A DNA stretch of 64,000 nt from contig JEMX01000097.1 in NCBI GenBank assembly GCA_000585055.1, positions 1-64,000 on the forward strand. Reading direction: 5' to 3'. This document shows, piece by piece, positions 42,513-52,503 of the stretch (its first letter is position 1; each line of letters opens with the position of its first letter). The position numbers and the translations under genes were made by a program. The notes below the pieces were generated by a model. That model had not been told where the DNA came from. It saw only the letters and a program-made list of their open reading frames with translations, and did not search any database. The stretch is from Candidatus Accumulibacter appositus (lineage in GTDB: Bacteria > Pseudomonadota > Gammaproteobacteria > Burkholderiales > Rhodocyclaceae).

Positions 42513-43031
42513 ATGAGAACTCACCTGCTTCCCGACTGGTTACGCGCGCTGCTGATGCGCAGCGTCGGCTATCGCCACTATTCGCTGGTCGTTGCAGTCA
42601 TCGCCTTCGTGACCACCATCACCTTCAGCTTTCCTTTCATCGCCGTACTGATCCCCGCCGTGCTGCTGGCGCCGCGGCGCTGGCGCACGCTCGGCCTGCT
42701 CTGCGGCCTGGCCAGCGGCTGCGGGGCGGCCGTGTTGGTCGAAATTTTCCAGTACCTGGGTTGGGAGTTCATCGCCGCCCGCTACCCTGAACTGGTGAGC
42801 ATGGAAGTCTGGCAGCAGGCCAGCGAATGGCTGCAAAGCTGGGGCCTGCTGGCCGTCCTTCTTATCGCCGGCTCGCCGATGCCACAGACCCCGGCCCTGC
42901 TGTTCTGCGCTCTGGCCGACGTCTCGTCGCTGGGGATTCTGGCGGCGGTGGCTATCGGCAAGACGGCCAAGTACCTGTTCATGGGCTGGGCCACCGCCCA
43001 CTACCCCTCGCGCTTCATTCGCTACAACTGA
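42513..43031 (+). CDS. DedA/VTT-like membrane protein
   Basis: 172-residue membrane protein with four or five hydrophobic segments. The LLIAGSPMPQTPALLFCALADVSS...AVAIGKTAKYLFMGW stretch (about residues 115-160) resembles the VTT/YqaA group of DedA-like proteins, involved in lipid scrambling or small-molecule transport. Function unassigned. It stands alone, convergent with lipA. Confidence 0.7.
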   Translation: MRTHLLPDWLRALLMRSVGYRHYSLVVAVIAFVTTITFSFPFIAVLIPAVLLAPRRWRTLGLLCGLASGCGAAVLVEIFQYLGWEFIAARYPELVSMEVWQQASEWLQSWGLLAVLLIAGSPMPQTPALLFCALADVSSLGILAAVAIGKTAKYLFMGWATAHYPSRFIRYN

Positions 43032-43082
43032 CTACCGCCGGTGCGGCCGGCTCGCAATGAACGAAGCGCCAGGCGCCCGCGT

Positions 43083-44084
43083 TCAGGCGACGCCAGCGCT
43101 TTCTGCCTGCACGTCCGCCCAGTAGCTCGAACGCACCATCGGCCCGCAGGCGGCGCCGGTAAAGCCCATCGCCAGTGCCTGCTGCTCGTACATTTTGAAG
43201 GTCTCCGGATGGACGTAGCGAGCAACCGGCAGGTGGTGGCTCGACGGCGCCAGATACTGACCAATGGTAAGCATTTCGACATCGTTGGCACGCAGGTCGC
43301 GCAGCACCTCGATGATCTCTTCGTCGGTCTCGCCGAGGCCGACCATCAATCCCGATTTGGTCGGAATCTGCGGGTAGCGCGCCTTGAAGCCCTTCATGAA
43401 AGCCAGCGAATGCGCGTAGTCGGCGCCCGGACGCGCCTGCCGGTAGAGCCTCGGCACGGTCTCCATGTTGTGATTGAGGACGTCGGGCAAGGACCTGCCG
43501 AGCACCTCCAGAGCGATCTCCATGCGCCCGCGAAAGTCCGGGACCAGGGTTTCGATGGTCGTCGTCGGCGAGCTGCGACGCACGGCGCTGATGACATCGA
43601 CGAAATGCTGCGCGCCGCCGTCGCGCAGGTCGTCGCGATCAACGCTGGTGATCACCACGTAGCGCAGCTGCAGGCTGGCAACGCTGTCCGCCAGATGCGC
43701 AGGCTCGTCGATATCCGGCGGTAGCGGTTTGCCATGGCCGACGTCGCAAAACGGACAGCGCCGCGTACAGACGTCACCAAGAATCATGAAGGTCGCCGTG
43801 CCGCGACCGAAGCATTCGCCGATGTTCGGGCAAGCGGCCTCTTCGCACACGGTGTGCAGTTTCTGCTCGCGCAGCATTTTTTTGATTTCGCCAAAGCGCC
43901 CCGTGGCGTTGCCGGCCTTGACGCGAATCCAGTCCGGCTTGCGCTGCGGGGCCTGCGGGATGATCTTGATTGGAATGCGCGCCGTCTTCAGCTCGCCCCG
44001 CTCCTTGACACCGGCGACGCGGGCGGCCGGCCTGCCGACGCTGCTCGCCTGCTCCCGTTCCTGATCCTGATCCTGATTGCTCAT
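43083..44084 (-). CDS. lipA: Lipoyl synthase LipA
   Basis: 333-residue radical-SAM enzyme inserting sulfur into octanoyl chains to make lipoate. Both cluster motifs are present: [12 protein letters not shown] for the auxiliary [4Fe-4S] and [15 protein letters not shown] for the SAM cluster. The C-terminal serine ligand region ([12 protein letters not shown]) is intact. It follows lipB after 2 bp. Confidence 0.97.
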   Translation of the reverse strand: MSNQDQDQEREQASSVGRPAARVAGVKERGELKTARIPIKIIPQAPQRKPDWIRVKAGNATGRFGEIKKMLREQKLHTVCEEAACPNIGECFGRGTATFMILGDVCTRRCPFCDVGHGKPLPPDIDEPAHLADSVASLQLRYVVITSVDRDDLRDGGAQHFVDVISAVRRSSPTTTIETLVPDFRGRMEIALEVLGRSLPDVLNHNMETVPRLYRQARPGADYAHSLAFMKGFKARYPQIPTKSGLMVGLGETDEEIIEVLRDLRANDVEMLTIGQYLAPSSHHLPVARYVHPETFKMYEQQALAMGFTGAACGPMVRSSYWADVQAESAGVA

Positions 44085-44086
44085 CG

Positions 44087-44812
44087 TTACCTGCGCTCCA
44101 GTTGTACTGCCAGATGGTCAGCCAAGACCGTCGCCGCTTGCGACGGGGTCAGCGAAATGCCGAGGTCCCGCGTCTGGGTGACCGCCAGACCGGGGTAGCC
44201 GCAAGGATTGATTGCCGCAAAGGGCGACAGATCCATGTCCACGTTCAAGCTGACGCCGTGATAGCTATGGCCCCTGCGCACGCGCAAACCGAGCGCAGCC
44301 ACTTTGGCCGCAGCCACATAGACCCCCGGCGCACCCGCATGCCTTTCCGCCAGCACGCCGTGCGCAGCAAGGAGGTCGATCACCGCCTGCTCGATGGCGC
44401 TGACCAGCTGGCGAACTTTCAGCTGGCGCCGGCCGAGGTCGAGCAGGGCGTAGATGACCACCTGACCAGGTCCGTGATAGGTGATCTGGCCACCGCGATC
44501 GCTGTTCACCAGAGGGATGCCGAGATCGGTCAGCAAGTGCTCGGCTCTGCCCGCCTGACCGAGAGTGAAGACCGGCGGGTGCTCGCAACACCAAAGTTCG
44601 TCGGCGGTCTGCTCGCTGCGCGCGGCTGTAAAGTCGATCATCGCCTGCCAGGTCTGCAGGTACTCGACACGACCGAGATTGCGGACCAACAAGCCGGCCT
44701 TCGCCATTCGGCCCGGCAGGGCATCAGCCTCGCCGCCAACACACTCATCCATCGCGACCGCATCCAAGGCAACGACTGAACGCGACGCGAGGCGCCGCTT
44801 TTCGTCGCTCAT
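44087..44812 (-). CDS. lipB: Octanoyltransferase LipB
   Basis: 241 residues. [20 protein letters not shown] near residue 99 and the downstream [20 protein letters not shown] (catalytic lysine in KVAALG), plus [21 protein letters not shown], identify LipB, which moves octanoyl from ACP to lipoyl domains. The N-terminus is longer than usual by roughly 25 residues. Overlaps the ybeD stop (ATGA). Confidence 0.95.
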   Translation of the reverse strand: MSDEKRRLASRSVVALDAVAMDECVGGEADALPGRMAKAGLLVRNLGRVEYLQTWQAMIDFTAARSEQTADELWCCEHPPVFTLGQAGRAEHLLTDLGIPLVNSDRGGQITYHGPGQVVIYALLDLGRRQLKVRQLVSAIEQAVIDLLAAHGVLAERHAGAPGVYVAAAKVAALGLRVRRGHSYHGVSLNVDMDLSPFAAINPCGYPGLAVTQTRDLGISLTPSQAATVLADHLAVQLERR

Positions 44813-45078
44813 AGGACGATCTTGACTAGCGGGTGACTGCTTAGTTCCCGGTATAGGGTGTCGAGTTGCGCGCGACTGGTGGCCTTGATGGTGCAGGTCA
44901 GACTGACGTACTTGCCGCCACTCGAAGCACGCATGCTCATCGTCGCGCCGTCGAAATCGGGCGCATGCCGCAGCACAACCGCAAGCACCTCCTGTGCCAG
45001 GGCGCTGTCGGCCAGACCCATTATCTTGAGGGGAAAGGCACAGGGAAAGTCGAACAGGCCGTCGCGCTCATCAGCCAT
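44809..45078 (-). CDS. ybeD: DUF493/YbeD family protein
   Basis: 89 residues from ATG 45078 (MADERDGLFDFPCAFPLKIMG), matching the usual YbeD N-terminus; an upstream ATG at 45102 is possible. Small ACT-like fold ending [11 protein letters not shown]. The gene is typically next to lipB. Overlaps dat by 8 bases and lipB by 4. Confidence 0.9.
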   Translation of the reverse strand: MADERDGLFDFPCAFPLKIMGLADSALAQEVLAVVLRHAPDFDGATMSMRASSGGKYVSLTCTIKATSRAQLDTLYRELSSHPLVKIVL

Positions 45079-45946
45079 CGCCGCGACCACCGCCTTCACC
45101 ATCGCGCGCGACCCGCTGACGGTAGGCGCTGTACCAGGCCTGCATCCTGCGTACGGCCGGGCCGGGCTTGCCGCTGCCGACTGGCTGGCCGTCGAGACGG
45201 GTGATCGGCAGGACTTCGCGTGTCGAGGAGGTCAGCCACAGTTCGTCGGCGACGCGCAACTCGGCCTCGGCAATATCGCGCAGCTGGCATGGCATGGCAT
45301 GCGCTGCGGCCAGTTCGAGAACCAGATCGTAGGTGATTCCCGCCAGCATGCGGTGATCCCGCTGCGGTGCCAGCAGCACATTGTCCTTGACCACGAAAAT
45401 GTTCGACGTTGCCCCCTCGCTGAGCATGCCGTCGCGCAGCAGAATCGTTTCCGCGGCGCCGACGTCGATCGCCTGTTGACGAAGGAGCACGTTGGGAAGC
45501 AGCGAGACGGTTTTCAGGTGGCAGCGCAACCAGCGGTTGTCGACCGCACTGAGTACGGCAATGCCGTCTTCGCGTTGCGCGGTCAAGGACGGCAAGGCGG
45601 TCGAGAAGATGAAGACCGTCGGCGGCAGATCTTTCGGGAAGCTCTGGTCACGCTTGCTGTCGGCGCCACGCGTCACCTGCAGGTACAGCGACTGATCGTC
45701 GAAGTCGCTTTCGCTGATCACCCGTTGCAGGCGTTCGCGCCACTCGCCGGCGCTGTGTGGATTGGCCAGCGCAATGCCGTCGAGCGTGCGCTGCAGGCGC
45801 GTCAGGTGTTCCTCCAGCCGGAACGCACGCCGGTCATAGACCGGGATGACTTCGTAGGCACCGTCGCCAAAGAGGAAGCCGCGATCGAGCGGCGAGATCC
45901 TGGCCTCGGCAAGCGGCAGGAATTGCCCGTTGAGATAGGCCGTCAT
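45071..45946 (-). CDS. dat: Class IV aminotransferase, D-amino-acid type
   Basis: 291-residue PLP enzyme of fold type IV. RGFLFGDGAYEVIPVYDRRAF near residue 22, the catalytic lysine in RCHLKTVSLLPNVLLRQ near 144, ETILLRDGMLSEGATSNIFVV near 168 and TSSTREVLPITRLDG near 238 match D-alanine aminotransferase; a branched-chain or aminodeoxychorismate lyase role is less likely. It lies between dacC and ybeD-lipB-lipA, a common betaproteobacterial order. Confidence 0.9.
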   Translation of the reverse strand: MTAYLNGQFLPLAEARISPLDRGFLFGDGAYEVIPVYDRRAFRLEEHLTRLQRTLDGIALANPHSAGEWRERLQRVISESDFDDQSLYLQVTRGADSKRDQSFPKDLPPTVFIFSTALPSLTAQREDGIAVLSAVDNRWLRCHLKTVSLLPNVLLRQQAIDVGAAETILLRDGMLSEGATSNIFVVKDNVLLAPQRDHRMLAGITYDLVLELAAAHAMPCQLRDIAEAELRVADELWLTSSTREVLPITRLDGQPVGSGKPGPAVRRMQAWYSAYRQRVARDGEGGGRGDG

Positions 45947-45980
45947 CGGCGGTCTTCCGTCGTCACTTCAGGCGCGGCAC

Positions 45981-47114
45981 CTAGTTGAACCACATCCGCA
46001 CGGTGTCTATCACCCGGCCGACGATCCCCGCGACCGGCACTGCTTCAAGCGCGACAACCGGGTAGTCGCCGTAGGGCTTGCCATCGACGCTGACTTTCAG
46101 CGTCGCCAGCGTTTGCCCCACGTTCACCGGTGCCAGCAAGGGCTGTTGGGAAACCAGCTCGGTCTGGATCTTCGGCCCGAAACCCTTGGGCACGACGATC
46201 ACCAGATCGTCGGCAAAACCGATATTGACCGTGGCTTCCTTGCCTTTCCAGACTTTCAGATTGGAAACCGGAGCGTTCTTGGCATACAACTGCACGCCAT
46301 CGTAGAACTGGAAGCCGTAGTTGAGCAGCTTCAGCGACTCCTGGATGCGCACACTCGAAGACGACGCACCGAGGACCACTGACAGCAAGCGGCGCGGACC
46401 GCGTTTCGCCGACGACACCAGACAGTAACCCGCAGCATTGGTGTAACCGGTCTTGAGACCGTCGACCGTCGGATCGATCCACAGCAGGCGGTTGCGATTC
46501 GGCTGCGTGATGTTGTTGTAGGTATATTCCTTCATTGAATAGTACTTGGCGTACTCGTCGGGGAAATCGCGAATCAGTGCGGAGGCCAGAGTTGCCAGGT
46601 CGCGAGCGGTGGTGTAGTGGTCGGGGTCGGGCAAGCCGTTCGAGTTGCGAAACTGAGAGCCCGTCATACCCAGTCGCCGCGCCTCGCGATTCATCATCTG
46701 TGCGAAGTTTTCTTCGTCGCCGGCAATGGCTTCGGACAAGGCGACACAGGCGTCATTTCCCGACTGAACGATCATACCCTTGAGCAAATCGTCGACTTTG
46801 ACCTCGGTCCCCACCTGGATAAACATCCTGGAACCGCCGGTCTTCCATGCCTTGCGCGAAATCAGCACTTCCTGGTCGAGCTTGAGGGTTCCCTGCTTGA
46901 GTGCCGAGAAAGCCAGGTAAGCCGTCATCAGTTTGGTCAGCGACGCCGGTTCGAGGCGCTCGTCTGGCGCCTGGGCGGCAAGCTCCTGGCCCGAAGTCAT
47001 CTCGACCAGCAGCCATGACTTGGCGGCCAGTGCCGGCGGCGTCGGTAGCTGTTGGGCAAACGCGAGGATGGGGAGACAAAGCACAACGAAAAGCAGAGAG
47101 CGTAGCTTGAGCAT
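45981..47114 (-). CDS. dacC: D-alanyl-D-alanine carboxypeptidase (PBP5/6 type)
   Basis: 377 residues from ATG 47114; GTG 47126 is the alternative start. Signal peptide ends near AFAQ. Active-site triad: SLTK at 58-61, SGN at 118-120 and KTG at 221-223. A C-terminal PBP5-type beta domain and amphipathic membrane anchor (VGRVIDTVRMWF) follow. It trims pentapeptides in the periplasm. Confidence 0.95.
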   Translation of the reverse strand: MLKLRSLLFVVLCLPILAFAQQLPTPPALAAKSWLLVEMTSGQELAAQAPDERLEPASLTKLMTAYLAFSALKQGTLKLDQEVLISRKAWKTGGSRMFIQVGTEVKVDDLLKGMIVQSGNDACVALSEAIAGDEENFAQMMNREARRLGMTGSQFRNSNGLPDPDHYTTARDLATLASALIRDFPDEYAKYYSMKEYTYNNITQPNRNRLLWIDPTVDGLKTGYTNAAGYCLVSSAKRGPRRLLSVVLGASSSSVRIQESLKLLNYGFQFYDGVQLYAKNAPVSNLKVWKGKEATVNIGFADDLVIVVPKGFGPKIQTELVSQQPLLAPVNVGQTLATLKVSVDGKPYGDYPVVALEAVPVAGIVGRVIDTVRMWFN

Positions 47115-47313
47115 GGCAGGGTTCACGGCAAAAAAAGAAACGGATTATAGCAAGCCCTCCGCCGCCGGCCTGTAGCCATTTTGTGACCAGGGCACAGCCT
47201 TGAATCCCGTCTTTCGTGATTTAACGCACACGCGCGCGCCCTTCCCGACAAGTACGATGAGGGCTGTTTTTTTGGCACCCCTGCCCACTCGAAAGTGGCC
47301 TTCCCTGGACCCC

Positions 47314-48240
47314 ATGTTGCCACCGTTCCGACCTCTCTCAAGCGCTCTCGACCTGCAAGGCGCTTTTGCGCAACTGTCAAGACGCAGTTTCTCCAGCGAC
47401 AGCCTGGACGACTGCTTGCGACAACTCACGGCCGCGACGGGGCGTATGCTCGACGTCGAGCGCGTCAGTCTGTGGGGGCTTACCGCCCAGCGACAAAGTC
47501 TGGAGTGCATTGATCTCTACGAGCTTTCCCGCAACCGCCATAGCGTCGGGGGAACGCTGCAGGCCGCTCGCTACCCCGAGTACTTCCAGGCGCTGAACCG
47601 GGGCGAGCCGATCGTTGCCGACGACGCCATGAAGCATCCCAGCACGCAGGCGTTCACAGAGGATTACCTGCTGATGAACGGGATCAGCGCGCTGATCAAT
47701 TCGCCAGTTCACGTCAACGGAGAACTGCAGGGCGTCCTGTGCATCGAGCGCGTCGGACCCCACTCGGCATGGACTTCGCTGCAGCGCCTGTTGGCGCACG
47801 CGGTGGCCAACCTGGTCAGTCTGGCGCTGGTACAGCACCAGGTACTGCAGATTGAGGAGGATCTGCGCGATGCGAACAGCCTGCGGCTGGCGCTGTTTGC
47901 CGGGGCGCGCGACGCGATTCTGATTTCGGACGCCAGAACCGGGCATATTCTCGACGCCAACCCGCAGGCCGAGAAGCTGTTCGGACGCCAGTTGCAGCAG
48001 CTGCTAGGTCTGCTGCAGAGCGAGCTACATTCTGCAGGCGACGGTCTGGACCTGCGCCAACTGCTCACGCTGGGCCATACCAATGACGCCGAAGCGGTGC
48101 GCAGCACGGTGGTCAACGGTGATGGCCACATCGTGCCGGTTGAAATCACCGGCCACGAAGTCGAACTCGAAAAAGGTCGCAGGATCGTGCACGGCGTTTT
48201 CCGTCCCCTGGCGGTGCTAAAAGAGCCGGGCGAAAGCTGA
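47314..48240 (+). CDS. GAF-PAS sensory protein without output domain
   Basis: About 308 residues. A GAF domain (LQGAFAQLSRRSF... to about residue 165, with the ALINSPVHVNGELQGVLCIE core) is followed by a PAS domain (FAGARDAILISDARTGHILDANPQAEKLFGR). There is no kinase, GGDEF or other output domain before the stop, so it may be a stand-alone sensor or act with a partner. The start is uncertain: the ORF is open from 47200 with further candidates, and no strong ribosome-binding site decides. Divergent from dacC, convergent with rlpA. Confidence 0.75.
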   Translation: MLPPFRPLSSALDLQGAFAQLSRRSFSSDSLDDCLRQLTAATGRMLDVERVSLWGLTAQRQSLECIDLYELSRNRHSVGGTLQAARYPEYFQALNRGEPIVADDAMKHPSTQAFTEDYLLMNGISALINSPVHVNGELQGVLCIERVGPHSAWTSLQRLLAHAVANLVSLALVQHQVLQIEEDLRDANSLRLALFAGARDAILISDARTGHILDANPQAEKLFGRQLQQLLGLLQSELHSAGDGLDLRQLLTLGHTNDAEAVRSTVVNGDGHIVPVEITGHEVELEKGRRIVHGVFRPLAVLKEPGES

Positions 48241-49341
48241 TCAGCGGGTGATGAAAGTCGGCTTGTAGCCCAGCGCCAGGCGAATCCGCTCGGCGACTCT
48301 TTCGGCGTCGACGCGGCTTCGATAGGGCCCCATGTGCACGCGGTGCATGCCCCCGCCGGCGTTGATCTCGATGCCCTCGTTGAGCCAATCCAACTCGCGC
48401 AGCAAATGCACGCGCAGGCTCTCGGCGTTTTCAGCGCTAGCGAATGCACCCAGCTGCAGGAAAACGCCAGGCAGTGCCGCAGGCGTGGCCGGCAGCGGCG
48501 CGGCAGGGGATGAAACCAGCGCCGGTCGCTCGGCTCGAAGTACTGGCTCCGGTTCCGGCGGCGGCGGCGGCGATTCCACGGCGACGGCCTCGAAACCCAT
48601 GTTGGCCGCCAGCAGTTCAATCTCGTCGCGTTCGCCGGAGGGCGGCAGCACTTGTCGCGGACGCGGTACCGGTGTCGGCGCCGGCATAAGCTGCGCATAG
48701 GTCATGGTCGTCGCGCCATCCGGCACGATCGAATCGACCTGCACCAGAGTGCTGCCGTCATCCACATAACCCAGGCGGTAAGCGGCGGCATACGAGAGGT
48801 CGATGACTCGGTCGGCATGGAAGGGGCCACGATCAATGACCCGCACGACCACCGACTTGCCGTTGCTGACATTGGTCACCCGGACGTACGAGGGGATGGC
48901 CAGGGTCGGATGCGCAGCGGTCATCGCGAACATGTCGTAGCGTTCGCCGATCGACGTCTTCTGGCCATGAAACTTCTTGCCGTACCAACTGGCGATGCCA
49001 CGTTCTTGATGCGCTGAGAGGCTGGTTTTCGGCTGGTAGGCCTTACCGAGGACGACGTATGGCCGGTTGGCAAAGCGATGCAGCGGCTCGAGCATGGGTT
49101 GTGCGTCCGGGATATCGTCCAGGTTATCGGGAATTTCGTCGCCCGGACCATCGTCCTTGTAGTAGCCGCCGCCCCGCTTCTGCACCACCGGCTTGCGGCC
49201 CGTCTTGCTGCGCTCGGCAGTGGCATCGGATGAACGCGACGGCGAACCGCCACAGCCGGTGAGCAGTGCCGGCAGGGCCAACAGCACGAGCACTATGCAG
49301 CCGGCCCGCGCAGTCAAGAAGCCGCTCTTTCCTCGCTTCAT
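48241..49341 (-). CDS. rlpA: RlpA septal lytic transglycosylase lipoprotein with SPOR domain
   Basis: 366 residues from ATG 49341, overlapping the rodA stop by four bases. Lipobox LLTGC (C30). DPBB domain at about 113-205 (GIASWYGKKFHGQKTSIGERY, HPTLAIPSYVRVTNVSNGKS, RGPFHADRVIDLSYAAA). Proline-rich linker, then a C-terminal SPOR domain at about 290-366 (VFLQLGAFASAENAESLRVHL). It cleaves denuded glycan at the septum. Last gene of the mre-mrd-rlpA cluster; the in-frame reading to 50271 is only a shadow of rodA. Confidence 0.95.
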   Translation of the reverse strand: MKRGKSGFLTARAGCIVLVLLALPALLTGCGGSPSRSSDATAERSKTGRKPVVQKRGGGYYKDDGPGDEIPDNLDDIPDAQPMLEPLHRFANRPYVVLGKAYQPKTSLSAHQERGIASWYGKKFHGQKTSIGERYDMFAMTAAHPTLAIPSYVRVTNVSNGKSVVVRVIDRGPFHADRVIDLSYAAAYRLGYVDDGSTLVQVDSIVPDGATTMTYAQLMPAPTPVPRPRQVLPPSGERDEIELLAANMGFEAVAVESPPPPPEPEPVLRAERPALVSSPAAPLPATPAALPGVFLQLGAFASAENAESLRVHLLRELDWLNEGIEINAGGGMHRVHMGPYRSRVDAERVAERIRLALGYKPTFITR

Positions 49342-50441
49342 GTCCTGACCAGCATTCTGTGCGTGTTGATGCTCATCAGCATACCAATACCGACCGACAG
49401 CGTCACCAGTGCGGTGCCTCCGTAACTCATGAACGGTAGCGGCACACCGACCACCGGCAAGATGCCGCTGACCATGCCCATATTCACGAAGACATAGGTG
49501 AAGAAGCTGAGAGTCACGGAGCCGGCCAGTACCCGCCCGAAAAGCGTCGATGCGTTGCCGGCAATGATCAGCCCGCGACCAATCAGCAGCAGGTAGAGCA
49601 GCAGCAGGATGCCATTGCCGAGCAAGCCTCGCTCCTCGGCAAAAACGGCCAGAATGAAATCCGTGTGACGCTCGGGAATGAACTCCAGGTGGGTCTGCGT
49701 ACCGGCCAGCCAACCCTTGCCATAATTGCCACCCGAGCCAATGGCGATGGTGGACTGGATGATGTGATAGCCGGACCCGAGCGGATCGGTCGTCGGGTCG
49801 AGCAAGGTCAGAATGCGTTTTCGCTGGTAATCGTGCAGCATGGTCCAGGCAAAAGGCGCAGCAGCCCCGGCGACCGCCAACAGGCCGCCGATCACCCGCC
49901 AGGACAGACCGGCGAAGAAGATCACGTAAAAGCCGGCAGCGCCGACGAGAATCGCCGTCCCCAAGTCCGGTTGCTTGGCAATCAGTGCGAAGGGCACCAG
50001 CAGAAGCAGGCTGGCGACGACATAATGGCGGAACTTGAGCAGCGCTTCGTGCTTGTGGAAATACCATGCCAGCATCAGCGGCACGGCAATCTTCAGCAGC
50101 TCCGAAGGCTGGATACGGGTAAAGCCGAGCGACAACCAGCGCCGAGCACCATTGACCTTGATCCCGAAGAAGAACACCAGGATCAGAAGAAGCACGCCAA
50201 CGAGGTACAGCGGCACACCGAAGCGCATCAGCTTCTGTGGTGGCAGCTGCGCCACTGCCCACATCGCACACAGCCCAATAGCCATGTTCACCATCTGCGG
50301 CACGAGATGACTGTTGGCGTCATAGGTCGCGCTGTAGACGGTGGGCAGCCCGGCCGCCATCAGCATCAGGGTAATCAGCAGCAGTGGCGTGTCGAGGTGC
50401 GCAACCAGGCCACGCCAAGCACGCGCCAGGAACTCCTGCAT
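49338..50441 (-). CDS. rodA: RodA peptidoglycan glycosyltransferase
   Basis: 367-residue SEDS-family polymerase of the elongasome. Ten membrane helices; KVNGARRWLSLGFTRIQPSELLKIA near residue 93 and FIPERHTDFILAVFAEERGLLGN near 250 are SEDS signatures. It lies 3 bp downstream of mrdA, its PBP2 partner. Confidence 0.96.
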   Translation of the reverse strand: MQEFLARAWRGLVAHLDTPLLLITLMLMAAGLPTVYSATYDANSHLVPQMVNMAIGLCAMWAVAQLPPQKLMRFGVPLYLVGVLLLILVFFFGIKVNGARRWLSLGFTRIQPSELLKIAVPLMLAWYFHKHEALLKFRHYVVASLLLLVPFALIAKQPDLGTAILVGAAGFYVIFFAGLSWRVIGGLLAVAGAAAPFAWTMLHDYQRKRILTLLDPTTDPLGSGYHIIQSTIAIGSGGNYGKGWLAGTQTHLEFIPERHTDFILAVFAEERGLLGNGILLLLYLLLIGRGLIIAGNASTLFGRVLAGSVTLSFFTYVFVNMGMVSGILPVVGVPLPFMSYGGTALVTLSVGIGMLMSINTHRMLVRT

Positions 50442-50444
50442 CAG

Positions 50445-52340
50445 CTAGTCCTCCTTGACATCGTCTTCCTCCGCCGCACCCTTGGGGAGCTTGCCCAGCA
50501 GATAGTAATCGATCACCATGCGCGCGATCGGCGCCGCCGACTGGGCACCGAAGCCGCCATTTTCGACGATCACGGCCAGGGCGATCTGCGGCTCCTCGGC
50601 GGGTGCAAAGGCGATGAACAGAGCGTGGTCACGCAGCTCCTTCTTCACCGACGACTCCTTGTAGGTACTGCCTTTCAGACTGAAGACCTGGGCCGTACCG
50701 GTCTTTCCTCCCGAGGTGTAACCAGCGCCAGCGAAGGCGCGGGCACCGGTCCCCTGGGTGTTGACGCCAATCATCGCGTTCTTGATCGTCTCGACATGCT
50801 GCGGCTTCCACGGCAGGCGGCGCAGCGGCTCCGGCTCGATCATCGTCTTTTCGCCGCTGCGGCTGTCGGTGAGGTACTTGACGAGATGTGGACGGAACAT
50901 GACGCCCTTGTTGGCAACCGTCGCTGTCGCTTGCGCCAGCTGAATCGGCGTATAGGAATTGTATCCCTGGCCGATGCCGATCGAGACTGTCTCGCCGGCA
51001 TACCATTTCTGCTGTTCCGGTCGCCGAAAGCGGCGCTTCTTCCACTCCGGTGACGGCAGTACGCCTTCCGATTCGCCGTCGAGGTCCACGCCGGTGCGCT
51101 GGCCGAAGCCGAGCTGGCCCATGAAGCGGGCAATGGCGTCGATCCCCATATCAGTCGCCAGCTGATAGTAGTAGGTATCGCAGGACTGAACGATCGACTT
51201 GTACATGTCCACCGTGCCGTGTCCACCGACCTTGTCGTCCCGGAAATGGTGGCCGCCGAAGTTGAAATATCCGGGATCCGAAATGCTCTGTCCCGCCGTA
51301 CGCCTTCCCGTTTCGAGTGCCGCCAGGGCCATGAACGGCTTGTACGTCGAACCCGGTGGATAGGTGCCGTTCAGGGCACGGTTGAGCATCGGCCTGTCGC
51401 GCGATTTGTTGAGCACATCCCAGTCCTCGGTACGGATACCGTCGATGAACAGATTCGGGTCGAAAGTGGGACTGGAGACCAGTGCCAGAATGCCGCCAGT
51501 CGACGGCTCGATGGCGACCAGTGCGCCGCGGCGGTCGCCAAACGCTTTTTCGGCGACCTCCTGCAATTTGACGTCCAGCGTCAGAGTCAGGTGGCTGCCC
51601 TGTACCGGCGGCGTACGCGACAGGCTGCGAATGGCTCTGCCGCCGGCGTCGATTTCGACCTGCTCGTAGCCGGTCTCGCCGTGCAAGGCGAACTCGTAGT
51701 GCTGTTCGAGGCCGGTCTTGCCAATATGGTCGGTACCCTTGTAGTTCGCCGTCTGCTCACGCTCGGCGATCTTCTCGAGATCGCGCTTGTTGATGCGATT
51801 GATGTAGCCGATGGCGTGCGAGGCGACCGACCCCAGGGGATACTGACGAAACAGACGCGCCTTGACTTCGACACCGGGAAAGAGATAGCGGTTGGCGGCG
51901 AAGCGGGCGACTTCCTCCTCGCTCAGACGCGTACGAATGGGCAGGCTTTCGAAGCTCCGGCCCTCCTCCAGCAGCTTGCGAAAACGCCGCTTATCCTTGG
52001 ACTCGATGTCGATCAGCTTGCTCAGGCCATCGATCGTTGCCTCCAGATTCTCGACGTTCGACGGCGTGATTTCCAGCGTGAAAGCCGAGTAATTGCGCGC
52101 CAGGATGATGCCCGCGCGATCGACGATAACCCCCCGGTTGGGGACGATCGGCACCACCGAAATGCGGTTGTCCTCGGCGCGCGTGCTGTAGTAATCGTGC
52201 TGCACCACCTGCAGATAGTAAAAGCGGGCGCCCAGCAGAGATAACGCCGCCAACACCGCGAACGCCGCCAGCACGACCCGAAAATGAAAGCGGGAAAGCT
52301 CTCGATCCGAGGCATGCAGCGACGACTGACGAGCGAGCAC
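50445..52340 (-). CDS. mrdA: Penicillin-binding protein 2 (MrdA)
   Basis: 631-residue class B PBP. Membrane anchor at about residues 20-42, pedestal domain, then a transpeptidase domain with STYK at 331-334, SCD at 386-388 and KTG at 546-548. It crosslinks lateral-wall peptidoglycan with RodA. Upstream of it, 163 bp that include a dispersed repeat separate it from mreD. Confidence 0.96.
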   Translation of the reverse strand: MLARQSSLHASDRELSRFHFRVVLAAFAVLAALSLLGARFYYLQVVQHDYYSTRAEDNRISVVPIVPNRGVIVDRAGIILARNYSAFTLEITPSNVENLEATIDGLSKLIDIESKDKRRFRKLLEEGRSFESLPIRTRLSEEEVARFAANRYLFPGVEVKARLFRQYPLGSVASHAIGYINRINKRDLEKIAEREQTANYKGTDHIGKTGLEQHYEFALHGETGYEQVEIDAGGRAIRSLSRTPPVQGSHLTLTLDVKLQEVAEKAFGDRRGALVAIEPSTGGILALVSSPTFDPNLFIDGIRTEDWDVLNKSRDRPMLNRALNGTYPPGSTYKPFMALAALETGRRTAGQSISDPGYFNFGGHHFRDDKVGGHGTVDMYKSIVQSCDTYYYQLATDMGIDAIARFMGQLGFGQRTGVDLDGESEGVLPSPEWKKRRFRRPEQQKWYAGETVSIGIGQGYNSYTPIQLAQATATVANKGVMFRPHLVKYLTDSRSGEKTMIEPEPLRRLPWKPQHVETIKNAMIGVNTQGTGARAFAGAGYTSGGKTGTAQVFSLKGSTYKESSVKKELRDHALFIAFAPAEEPQIALAVIVENGGFGAQSAAPIARMVIDYYLLGKLPKGAAEEDDVKED

Positions 52341-52353
52341 GGCAGACCCTCCT

Positions 52354-52449
52354 TAATGTGAAAGTCGCGCAGGCGACTCACGAAACTCCCTTCTCCCCTC
52401 TGCGGGAGAAGGGCCGGGGGAAGAGGGGGCGGTCATGACTTTCATGACT
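52354..52449 (-). repeat. Dispersed repeat, copy 2
   Basis: Reverse-oriented relative of 38101-38194: reading the minus strand it begins near CATGAAAGTCATGACC and ends TGAGTCGCCTGCGCGACTTT, TCACATTA. Lies between mrdA and mreD and occupies most of their gap. Confidence 0.75.
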
Positions 52450-52503
52450 TGGGGTGTCTCCAGGTTTCATGAGCGTTAGCGACCCGGAAGCGGCCGCAGC
52501 CCT

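Noticed and set aside
48241-50271. 676-codon ORF covering rlpA
   Set aside because: The N-terminal 310 codons are out-of-frame rodA; the lipoprotein signal begins at 49341.
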